From assembly GCF_943914615.1 (NCBI RefSeq), contig NZ_CALUCS010000031.1, positions 1 to 19,100 on the forward strand: a DNA stretch of 19,100 nt, in the 5' to 3' direction. The notes under the pieces were generated by a model that was not told the origin of the DNA, did not search any database, and saw nothing but the letters and a program-made list of their open reading frames with translations. This document shows, piece after piece, positions 5,071 to 12,208 of this stretch (the stretch's first letter is position 1; the number at the start of each line of letters is the position of its first letter). The position numbers were made by a program, and so were the translations under genes. The stretch is from an uncultured Corynebacterium sp. (GTDB lineage Bacteria > Actinomycetota > Actinomycetes > Mycobacteriales > Mycobacteriaceae).

Positions 5071-7185
5071 TTAGTCCTGCGGCATCAGGTTGTAGAACTT
5101 CAGCATCTCGATTGCGTCTTCCTTGGTGTCCTCAGCCTTGCCGTTGGACAGCACGACCAGCTTTTCGTCGGGGTACCACACCGTGACATTCGGGCTGGAG
5201 AACTTGGCGCTGGGGTAGAAGGTAATCTCCGGCCATCCGTTTCCGGCCTCCTGGAGGACCTCTCCCTTCACGGAAGAGTTCTTTCCGTGGTCATAGACCT
5301 TCTGCGCGTCGTCTCCGGACAGCGTGTAACGGAAGTTGTTGTAGAGGAACTCATCCTTGTGGTCCTCGAGGGAGTCGCGGCTGGGCAGGCAGGAGTACAT
5401 GTTGATATCCATGCCGTCGTAGGCCGCGCCTGCGAAGCTTGCCTTGTCTGGCTTGGTGCTGCAGCTATCGATGCGGTTGTAGAAGTTCGTCGGAGTGTAG
5501 TCCTTGACCTCTGGGAGCAGGGAAGCCAGTGGCTTGTACATATCCGACTCATACGGCTCCCGCGACGGGCTGTAGGGGCTAGCTTCGGTGAACGGCGGGT
5601 TGCCGCCCTCGCCGTTTCCGCCGCCACCGCCGTTTCCGCCACCGTTGTCATCGCCGCCGTTCAGGGTGACGAAGCCGATGGCCACCACGACTGCGAGGAC
5701 GGCCAGGCAAGCCGTGATGATCACCGGAGTGTTGGACTTCTTTGCCTTCGAGGAGCTCGTTGCGTGGGCGCTGGTGAAGTTGCTGGCGCCGTATGCGTTT
5801 GCCGAGCTGGGCACGAAGGCGGCAGTTTGTGGGGAATTGTTGTAGGACTGTGGCCCCTGGTTCTGGCTTGGGCTTTGCCCCTGGCTCGCACGCGGTATGC
5901 CGGGTGGGGTCGCCGGCCCGGACTGGCCGGAACGACTTGCAGCGGAGGCCGCCCCGGCGCCCAAACCAGCGCCAGCGACCCCAGCCAATCCAGCGGCACC
6001 AGCACCAGCAGTGCCTGCACTGCCGGAACCTGCGCCACCGAGGCGAGAGCCTGCCCCCTGAGCTCCGTTTACGCCACCGGTGAACCCGCGCAGGGTTGCA
6101 GCCAGCGCACCGCGGCTTACCACGGTCTTCGGGTCGTCGAGCGTCATGACTGTGCCGACTTCGCCCAGTCGGTCCTGCACAAACGGAATGCGCGAGGATC
6201 CACCGGTCATGTAGATCGGGGTCTTTGTGGAATCGACGCCCGCCTGGGTCAGCGCCGCACGGGTCAGCTCAACTCCGCGCATGATCGACTGCTCGATTAC
6301 GTTGTTGAACTCATCGCGGGTGATCAGCAGGTCGGTTTCCCCGTGGGGAGTAGAGACGCTGATGGTGGCCGAGGACGTATCCGACAGGATCTCCTTGGCT
6401 TCGCGGATGCTGGATTCCAGTGCGTGCACCGTGGTGATAGGTGCTGAGCGAACGAAGTCCGCCAGGTCGGGATCGTCGTGCTCCAGCTGGTCCAGAACCC
6501 AGCGGTACAGCAGGTTGTCGATGGTGCGCCCACCCAGGCTGTTATCACCCTTGGCGGCCACGACGTCGAAGTTGCCGTCCCCCTTTGCACGCAGCACGGC
6601 GATATCCAGGGTGCCGCCGCCGAAGTCGAACACTGCCACGTGGGAACCGGATTGGACGGACTGCTGAGAGGCGTAGTGGATCGCAGCTGCGCGCGGCTCG
6701 GATAGCACGCGCAGGTTCTGCTCCGGTACGCCCGCGGCGACGGCGCTGCGCTTCAGCTGCTCCACGGAGTGCGCCGACCAGGCTTCGGGGTGAGTCAGCG
6801 TAACCGTCTCGGGGTTCTGGTTCGCGTGCTGAGCCTTGCCCGAACGCAGAACAGTAGCGATAACGGAGCCGACGACCTTCGTCAACGGCAGGCTACGGCC
6901 AGCTAGCTGAACCTCGTCGTGGTCGATGTAGCGCTTGGGGCTCAGCAGCAGCCGGGAGGGGTCACGGCGGCCACGCGCCAGGGCGGAATCGCCGTTGAGT
7001 AGCGTGGGCTCGTCGTCGGCGGCAGCGTGTGTGCCGTGCGGGACGTCGAGGAACACTGCAGACGGCATGATGTTGGAGCGGTGTGTCAACGCAAGGGCGG
7101 AGATCTCCCTACCCATGGGGCTCTGGTGGGCGGCAGCCGTATTCGAGGTACCGAAGTCGACCGCCAGATGCCATGCGTTAGTCAT
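5071..7185 (-). CDS. Membrane-anchored Hsp70-like ATPase with an outside C-terminal domain
   Basis: The first 370 of 704 residues are an Hsp70/actin-fold ATPase: DFGTSN (10-15), the lysine of SPKRYI (Lys84), SEPRAAA with Glu163, DFGGGTLD (187-194) and GGSSRIP (328-334). The peptide-binding domain of DnaK is missing. In its place come a Gly/Ala/Ser/Pro/Gln-rich linker (about 370-485), one membrane span (487-507), a Gly/Asn-rich spacer, and a folded-looking domain (about 540-704) with two cysteines (Cys575, Cys599). The topology suggests the ATPase is inside and the cysteines outside. AGGAG lies at 7197-7201. It follows the two dynamin-like genes on the same strand after 84 bp. Chaperone activity should not be assumed. 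Confidence 0.88.
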   Translation of the reverse strand: MTNAWHLAVDFGTSNTAAAHQSPMGREISALALTHRSNIMPSAVFLDVPHGTHAAADDEPTLLNGDSALARGRRDPSRLLLSPKRYIDHDEVQLAGRSLPLTKVVGSVIATVLRSGKAQHANQNPETVTLTHPEAWSAHSVEQLKRSAVAAGVPEQNLRVLSEPRAAAIHYASQQSVQSGSHVAVFDFGGGTLDIAVLRAKGDGNFDVVAAKGDNSLGGRTIDNLLYRWVLDQLEHDDPDLADFVRSAPITTVHALESSIREAKEILSDTSSATISVSTPHGETDLLITRDEFNNVIEQSIMRGVELTRAALTQAGVDSTKTPIYMTGGSSRIPFVQDRLGEVGTVMTLDDPKTVVSRGALAATLRGFTGGVNGAQGAGSRLGGAGSGSAGTAGAGAAGLAGVAGAGLGAGAASAASRSGQSGPATPPGIPRASQGQSPSQNQGPQSYNNSPQTAAFVPSSANAYGASNFTSAHATSSSKAKKSNTPVIITACLAVLAVVVAIGFVTLNGGDDNGGGNGGGGGNGEGGNPPFTEASPYSPSREPYESDMYKPLASLLPEVKDYTPTNFYNRIDSCSTKPDKASFAGAAYDGMDINMYSCLPSRDSLEDHKDEFLYNNFRYTLSGDDAQKVYDHGKNSSVKGEVLQEAGNGWPEITFYPSAKFSSPNVTVWYPDEKLVVLSNGKAEDTKEDAIEMLKFYNLMPQD

Positions 7186-7269
7186 TTAAAGTACAGCTCC
7201 TGACAAAACATAAGTATTTAATAGCGTTTAAGGCATAAGTAGCTTACACTCTAGCGGCTTGGTTGGCCT
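7186..7269 (-). promoter_or_regulatory. AT-rich gap before the Hsp70-like gene with direct repeats
   Basis: This 84-bp gap is much more AT-rich than the genes on both sides. CATAAGTA occurs at 7209-7216 and 7234-7241, 25 bp apart. The composition suggests an internal promoter that could uncouple the Hsp70-like gene from the GTPases upstream, but I cannot assign -35 and -10 boxes with confidence. Confidence 0.4.
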
Positions 7270-8742
7270 TTAGTGCGTAGCTTGTAGCGCTGATTGGAAA
7301 GAGCCCAGGAGGCGCTCGCGGGCCTCATCCTCCGCCGCCGACAGTGGGGACATCGACATCTGCTGCATTTCGGCGATCTTATCCTCCAGCGCCTGGCGGA
7401 CCTGTTCCACCGGAGTTTCGCGCGGTAGATTCACGGTCTCTGCCGGGTGGCCGGCCGTCACGGCGGAGCGCAGCAGCGGCAGTAGGCGCGAATCCGGGGT
7501 GGAAGCGTAGGTGTTGCGGTAGCTGCGGTACAGCATCACGAAGTGCATGCCCGGCTGCGCCAGGGTCACCGACTGTACCCAGCGCACGTGTTGCAAGTCC
7601 GGATGGTTGGAGGCCAGGTCGTCCAGCACGTCCAGCATCCGGGCGGCGCGCTGCAGCACTGCGAAGTAGGTGATGTCGCCGGTCAGCAGGTGCACCAGCT
7701 CCGCGACCCCGGAGGTTTCTACCATCCACTTGACCAGCGCCGGCGCTCCGCCCTCGGCGGCGATGCGGCGGCCGGCGAACACTCCGTATTCGCCCATAAC
7801 ATCCAGCAGATCGTCGCGGATGCTGGCGCTGCACTCCGGCACGATCTCCCGCGGGTCCTCCGCCTCCAGCAGGTCCAGCAGACCTTCGCGGTCCAGGTGT
7901 GCCAGCGCACTCAAGTTACGGGCCACCTCACCGGTGACTTTGCCCGTCAGCGCGGACTCTGCCATCAGGCCGGAAAGCGGAATGGTGCGCTGCACCGTGC
8001 TCATCAGCCGCTTCTGGATGCTGTCGGCGTGCTGGCGGGCGTGTTGCAACGGATCGATGGAGCCGAAGGCACCGGAGCCGAAAGAGTCCGCTCTGGAAAG
8101 GATGCCGACGGTATTTAGGGGCGTCATTCCCAATTGGGAGAGGAACCGCTTCTCGTCCTCGCGCGGGGCAGAGTCCGACAAGAAGACAAGGCAGTCGGCC
8201 CAACCGCTGGCGCGGCGCGTGTCTTTTTGTCCGTCGACGAGTACGCGGCGGGTGCGCTCCTCATTCTCGACGGTCAGGGTGGCGGTGCCGGGGGTGTCAA
8301 TCAGCGTGAGCTCCTGCAGGCGCCGGTTGGGCAGGAACTGATCCACAAAGTCCACCTGGTTCACCGGCACGGTCAGGTTGTTCAGCGGGCCGTTGTTCAG
8401 CGGCACGCGGATGACCTGCCCGTCGGTGGTGTGGATCTCGGCGCGGGCGGGCGCACCGTTGTGGTACATGCTCACCGCCATGGTGCACTCCAGGGCGCCG
8501 GTGGCGGCAATGAGGTTCTCCGTCAACGCGTTGACCAGCGTGGACTTTCCGGATTTCAGGCGGCCGACCACAGCCACGCGCGGCGGGCGGGTGACCATCA
8601 GGCGCAGCTGTTCGGCGTGCCGCGCCAGGTCAGGCGAGCCGCCGGCCAAAGCGTCGACAGTCTGGGTGAGGAGCAGCGTCAGATCGGAGACGCGCTGGCT
8701 CAAATGCGCCGAGGCTGATTGGATCTGATTTCCCTGCTCCAT
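7270..8742 (-). CDS. Dynamin-like GTPase, second of the pair (IniC-like, 490 aa)
   Basis: This is a large GTPase of the dynamin family, which binds and reshapes membranes. The P-loop GRLKSGKST is at 60-68, a switch threonine in ALECTMAV near 87, DTPG at 149-152 and the G4-like motif SRAD at 216-219 in place of the usual N/TKxD. The rest is mostly helical with no clear membrane span. Its length is very close to that of mycobacterial IniC. Its ATG abuts the upstream TAA directly (ATGTAAATG), so translation is coupled and the two proteins are probably made in fixed ratio and act as a complex. Orthology to IniC is inferred from length, order and motifs. Confidence 0.85.
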   Translation of the reverse strand: MEQGNQIQSASAHLSQRVSDLTLLLTQTVDALAGGSPDLARHAEQLRLMVTRPPRVAVVGRLKSGKSTLVNALTENLIAATGALECTMAVSMYHNGAPARAEIHTTDGQVIRVPLNNGPLNNLTVPVNQVDFVDQFLPNRRLQELTLIDTPGTATLTVENEERTRRVLVDGQKDTRRASGWADCLVFLSDSAPREDEKRFLSQLGMTPLNTVGILSRADSFGSGAFGSIDPLQHARQHADSIQKRLMSTVQRTIPLSGLMAESALTGKVTGEVARNLSALAHLDREGLLDLLEAEDPREIVPECSASIRDDLLDVMGEYGVFAGRRIAAEGGAPALVKWMVETSGVAELVHLLTGDITYFAVLQRAARMLDVLDDLASNHPDLQHVRWVQSVTLAQPGMHFVMLYRSYRNTYASTPDSRLLPLLRSAVTAGHPAETVNLPRETPVEQVRQALEDKIAEMQQMSMSPLSAAEDEARERLLGSFQSALQATH

Positions 8743-10605
8743 TTACATCCCCGCCTTCGCGTGTTCTGCCATGCTCGCCGCTCCGCGCCGGGTGCGTTTC
8801 AGCGCAGCCAGATGCCCGTCCAGTTCCTCGATGGTCTGGTTCACGATCTCTAGGTTTTTCTTCAGCCGGCTGATGGTCTGCTTGCGCTGGGCCTCGGATT
8901 CTCGGGCGATCTTCTGCGCGGATTCGATCTTGGACTGCAGGTTGCGCTGCTCCTGGCGAATTGCGGAGCGATGGCGCAGCAGGATTTCCGTCCTGCCTGT
9001 CGTGATCGCAATGTCAATCATGCGGTTGATGGAGGTGCGGGTCGTTGCGATGGTCTCGCGGAGCCAGATGAGTAGGTGCTGCTTGCCGTTGCGCATCGCC
9101 CGGTACCCCATGTTCACGCCGATCCAAGCCGCTGCGGCCACGGGGGCGAAGGGGATCACCACTGTCAGGGCGCCTGCGCCGACGATGCCCATCGTGAGCA
9201 TCGACGGGTCCACCAGCCCAGTCGTTTTCTTCTCCACATCGTGGCTGAGGGTGCTCGGCGGGGCCATTGCAGCGAAGATCTGTTGCTGCACCTGATCCAC
9301 CATGTCCTGACGCCCCTGGAATAGTTGGGCGGCGCGGGCGGTCACTTCGCTGACCATCGCCATCACCATTCGTTCCATGATCTGGCGTAGTTCAATTTCG
9401 ATTTGGCTGGTGAATACCTGCGGTTTGCTGCGCAGCACGCGCATGCCTTCGGCGTTGACGCGGTTGGTCCAACGCGTCTTTACGTCCGTCAGCGCTTCGT
9501 CCATCGCCGCGGAAACCTTGTTGCGGCTCAGCTGGATGTCGCGCATAAACAGCTGTTCCCACTCGCTGGTGGCATCGCGGAACGCCTCGAGCTTGCGCTT
9601 TTCGGCTTCGAGTTCGCCGACTGCATCGCTGGTTTTGTCGTAGAGCTTGATGTCGCGCTCGATGTCGGTGGTGATGGTGTGCATCGTCGACTTGGTGATC
9701 TCGAGCGCGGTCACCGTGCCGAGGTTGCCCGGCGAGTTCACGTGGTCGATGATCTGTTGGCGCAGCTCGGCGATGCCGCATCGTTGCTCGATCTGTGCTC
9801 TTTTTTCTGGTGACGCCGATTCCGCCGCGTCCAGAGCCCGCAACGAGGACACTCCAATGACCGGGATATCCAGGCCGAGGTGCTCTGCGATGAGGCGCTG
9901 GTCGTCGGCAACGATGGAGCGCCAGCGGCGCACATTCTTATCTGTCTTGGTGACGGCCACGATCACGCTACCGACCTGCTCGCGGGCGCGGCGCAGAATG
10001 TCCATCTCCGGGGCAGTGATCGGGGTGGATGCGTCGCAGACCATGAGCAGCACGCCAGCATTTCGGGCTTCCGCCAGGGAGGCCGCCACCGCATGCTCGT
10101 CCAGGCCGCCCACGCCCGGAGTGTCGATGATGGTCACTTTGCCCATGCCGGAGTAAGGAACCAGCAGTTCGGCGGCGCTGGGCAGCGAGGCTACTTCCTT
10201 ACTGTCTTTCGGTGCGCGGTTGATGGCATCCACGGCCTCCTGGGTGACCCAGTTCTTTAGATCCTCTGGCTCGATCGGGTCGTGCTCCGTACCCCGCACG
10301 AGGCGCGCCAATACCGGTTGGTCCGGGTCCTGGTCAGGCTCCGTGTGGATGCGGATGGGCGCGCTGGTGGCGGTGATGACGTCCACCGGCAGCAGGTCAC
10401 GCCGACCGACTAGAGCGTTGACGAGGGAGGACTTGCCGCGCTTGACCTCGCCGATGATGACCACGGCGGAGGTGCGATACTTCGCGTTCACGAGGTTCTG
10501 CACGCGATCCGCGGCATCGTGCATCTTGTATTTCCTGGCGATGGTAGCCCCGCGTTCGACGCTGGCCTGGGGGGTCCGGCCCGAAGCGTTTGGGGTGGGG
10601 GTCAC
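8743..10605 (-). CDS. Dynamin-like GTPase, first of the pair (IniA-like, 620 aa)
   Basis: This is a bacterial dynamin-like protein. With the GTG at 10605 as start, the P-loop GEVKRGKSS is at 52-60, DTPG at 161-164 and TKTD at 219-222. A hydrophobic hairpin-like stretch (about 470-496, with ALTVVIPFAPVAAAAWIGV) is suited to dip into the membrane, and a long charged coiled coil covers about 550-605. Mycobacterial IniA has the same plan and nearly the same length and cuts membranes. The frame is open to a TTG at 10740 (665 aa), but the extra 45 residues lie upstream of a likely -10 box and have AT-rich, non-coding-like composition. GTG 10605 has AAAGG about ten bases upstream. It is first in a minus-strand operon with the IniC-like and Hsp70-like genes. 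Confidence 0.85.
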   Translation of the reverse strand: MTPTPNASGRTPQASVERGATIARKYKMHDAADRVQNLVNAKYRTSAVVIIGEVKRGKSSLVNALVGRRDLLPVDVITATSAPIRIHTEPDQDPDQPVLARLVRGTEHDPIEPEDLKNWVTQEAVDAINRAPKDSKEVASLPSAAELLVPYSGMGKVTIIDTPGVGGLDEHAVAASLAEARNAGVLLMVCDASTPITAPEMDILRRAREQVGSVIVAVTKTDKNVRRWRSIVADDQRLIAEHLGLDIPVIGVSSLRALDAAESASPEKRAQIEQRCGIAELRQQIIDHVNSPGNLGTVTALEITKSTMHTITTDIERDIKLYDKTSDAVGELEAEKRKLEAFRDATSEWEQLFMRDIQLSRNKVSAAMDEALTDVKTRWTNRVNAEGMRVLRSKPQVFTSQIEIELRQIMERMVMAMVSEVTARAAQLFQGRQDMVDQVQQQIFAAMAPPSTLSHDVEKKTTGLVDPSMLTMGIVGAGALTVVIPFAPVAAAAWIGVNMGYRAMRNGKQHLLIWLRETIATTRTSINRMIDIAITTGRTEILLRHRSAIRQEQRNLQSKIESAQKIARESEAQRKQTISRLKKNLEIVNQTIEELDGHLAALKRTRRGAASMAEHAKAGM

Positions 10606-10907
10606 GGTGTATATCGCCTTTCTGTGTAGTGCTCTGTTAGCGCGAGAATGCCATTCTAGTATGCCGATAAAAAAACCTTTCGGGAGTTTAGCTTCAGTAC
10701 TGTGCACGCTTTCACCCCCGGAACTGCTTTCGGGATTCAAGTGGAGAAAATGCCTTTTTACTAGGGAATTTGTGTGTTCTGTGGCGAAGGGGCGTCAATA
10801 ATAAATACCCCCGAGGAACAACTTGTAGGGGAGGGGCATTCAATAACTGACAGGCAGCCAGGAAGAGCCTGAAGGATACTAGGAAGAACACTGAAAAGGA
10901 GCACACA
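10606..10907. other. Divergent promoter region, GTPase operon / acidic repeat protein
   Basis: These 302 bp separate divergent genes and are much lower in GC than either. They hold the minus-strand -10 box and its palindrome (10645-10658), a 7-bp hairpin with loop CTGC (10717-10734), an AT patch AATAATAAAT (10797-10806) that could be the plus-strand -10 region, and a purine-rich leader with CAGGC/GCCTG (10851-10871) and the ribosome binding site AAAAGGAG (10894-10901). No known riboswitch pattern was recognised. Confidence 0.55.
10645..10658 (-). promoter_or_regulatory. -10 box with overlapping palindrome for the GTPase operon
   Basis: On the minus strand TAGAAT (10658-10653) matches the TANAAT consensus. 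It is embedded in the 13-bp palindrome AGAATG-C-CATTCT (10645-10657). Transcription would start near 10645, giving about 40 bases of leader before the GTG at 10605. A protein bound to the palindrome would block the promoter. The -35 region is weak, suggesting activation or an alternative sigma factor. Confidence 0.45.
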
Positions 10908-12164
10908 ATGTCCAACGAGAACCTGAACAACGGCAACAACGGCAACAACAACGGCCTCACCACCAACGACAACGCGGGAGCCCAGGATCACTCCCTGGGG
11001 CGCTGGGAGGTACTGGACGCAGACGGCAACATGGTCCAGGGCAACATCGTCGGCGCGCAGGACACCAACGCTGACGGTAAGGAAGATGCATTCCAGGTAG
11101 ATATCAACGGTGACGGACGCCCGGACGGCACGGTCTACGACAAGGATGGCGACAAGGTGACTGACCGTGCGGAGATGGACTACGACCAGGACGGCATCGT
11201 CGATACGGTCTACGAGGACATCGACGGTGACGGCGTGATCGACCACATGTCGGTAGACACCACCAACGACGGCAAGCTGGACACTAAGGCCACCGACTAC
11301 GACAGCGACGGTGTGACCGACAACGTGAAGATCGACTCCAACGGCGACGGTAACCACGACGTGACCGCCTACGACTTCGACGGCGACGGCAAGGTCGATA
11401 GTGTTGCCTACGACACCGATGGCGATGGGATCTCCGACTACTCCGAGTTTGACCACGCCGAAAACGGCGTTGTGGACGGTACCAGCGGCGAGGTTCCGCC
11501 ATCCGCGGCACAGCAGGCGGTAGGCGAAGGCATCTGGGGTTCCCAGACCCAGAACGCAGCACCCCAGAACGCAGCGCCCCAGGATGCAGCACCACAGGCC
11601 GATGCTCCGGCTGCGGCAGCCCCGGCAGCTGAGGCTCCGGCAGAGGACAAGCCCGAGGCTCGCACCGAGGACGCCAAGGACAACGAGGACAACGCAGAGG
11701 CACCGGCAGACGATGCAGCCCCGCAGGGCGGTGCGGACACTGACCTGCAGTCCGCCGGTGCGGACAACGCAGCACCGAACGGCGGCGAGTACGTGGACCT
11801 GGATGGCGACGGTCTGGCAGACGGTGTGGCTCATGACACCAACAACGACGGCCAGATCGATGCCCTCGAGATCGACACCACCGGCAACGATCAGACGGAC
11901 ACCGTCTTCGTGGACACCGATGGCGACGGCCAGGTTGACGAGCGCCACGTGGATACCGACGCTGACGGCTTCACAGACGAGGCTCTGCTGGATACCGACT
12001 TCGACGGCATCGGCGACACTAAGGTGCACGACTACGACAACGACGGCGTGTACGAGTCCTCCGAGGAGACCTACACCGAGGACGTCGCTCCGACCTTCGA
12101 CGACCTGCTGGGCGGAGCTGGCGACAGCGCAGCCGCTGGCAACGACGGCGCGGACCTGGCCTAA
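10908..12164 (+). CDS. Acidic protein with eighteen 13-residue DxDxDG repeats, likely calcium-binding
   Basis: The 418 residues start with an Asn/Gly-rich segment (1-25). Eleven exact 13-residue units follow (52-194), then an Ala/Pro/Glu-rich linker (195-296) with AAPQ copies, seven more units (297-387) and a short acidic tail. Typical units read DxDGDGxxDxxxx, where alternating Asp/Asn and a Gly resemble EF-hand and thrombospondin type 3 calcium loops. Some units are eroded (DKDGDKVTD, DTTGNDQTD). There is no signal peptide, membrane span or cysteine, so it seems cytosolic unless exported by an unusual route. AAAAGGAG (10894-10901) precedes ATG 10908. It is divergent from the dynamin-like genes, where mycobacteria keep iniB. 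I do not know a named family for it. Confidence 0.85.
   Translation: MSNENLNNGNNGNNNGLTTNDNAGAQDHSLGRWEVLDADGNMVQGNIVGAQDTNADGKEDAFQVDINGDGRPDGTVYDKDGDKVTDRAEMDYDQDGIVDTVYEDIDGDGVIDHMSVDTTNDGKLDTKATDYDSDGVTDNVKIDSNGDGNHDVTAYDFDGDGKVDSVAYDTDGDGISDYSEFDHAENGVVDGTSGEVPPSAAQQAVGEGIWGSQTQNAAPQNAAPQDAAPQADAPAAAAPAAEAPAEDKPEARTEDAKDNEDNAEAPADDAAPQGGADTDLQSAGADNAAPNGGEYVDLDGDGLADGVAHDTNNDGQIDALEIDTTGNDQTDTVFVDTDGDGQVDERHVDTDADGFTDEALLDTDFDGIGDTKVHDYDNDGVYESSEETYTEDVAPTFDDLLGGAGDSAAAGNDGADLA
11061..11489 (+). repeat. 39-bp coding repeats, block 1 (11 units)
   Basis: The first block of 13-residue units corresponds to 11 in-phase repeats of 39 bp. The protein pattern is kept better than the DNA, so the array is old or under selection at protein level rather than freshly amplified. 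Confidence 0.8.
11796..12068 (+). repeat. 39-bp coding repeats, block 2 (7 units)
   Basis: Seven further units in the same phase begin at DLDGDGLAD (residue 297). The last unit is imperfect, with Glu in place of its final Asp. Confidence 0.8.
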
Positions 12165-12167
12165 GGT

Positions 12168-12208
12168 CTAGTCCCCGGGCCTCAGGTCAGGGCCTAGCCC
12201 CCGGCCCT
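12168..12208. terminator. GC-rich repeat and hairpin between convergent genes
   Basis: Two imperfect 15-bp direct copies (12168-12182 and 12194-12208) fill the 42-bp gap. AGGGCC (12189-12194) and GGCCCT (12203-12208) form a six-pair GC stem with an eight-base loop. The stem reaches into the dinG stop codon. It probably ends transcription from one or both sides, although no T tract is present. Confidence 0.45.

Noticed and set aside
5287..6447. Plus-strand open frame (386 codons) opposite the Hsp70-like gene
   Set aside because: It is antisense to conserved ATPase motifs and to a biased linker that removes stops.
5071..7185. Naming the Hsp70-like gene dnaK
   Set aside because: The substrate-binding domain is absent and a membrane span is present, so it is not the housekeeping chaperone.
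10807..10907. Riboswitch in the leader of the repeat protein
   Set aside because: The leader is purine-rich with only a 5-bp stem, and I could match it to no known riboswitch class.
10761..12029. Minus-strand open frame (422 codons) opposite the repeat protein, rich in Val
   Set aside because: GAC and GAT codons read backwards as GTC and ATC, so the repeats create a stop-free mirror. The plus strand has the ribosome binding site and a meaningful repeat.
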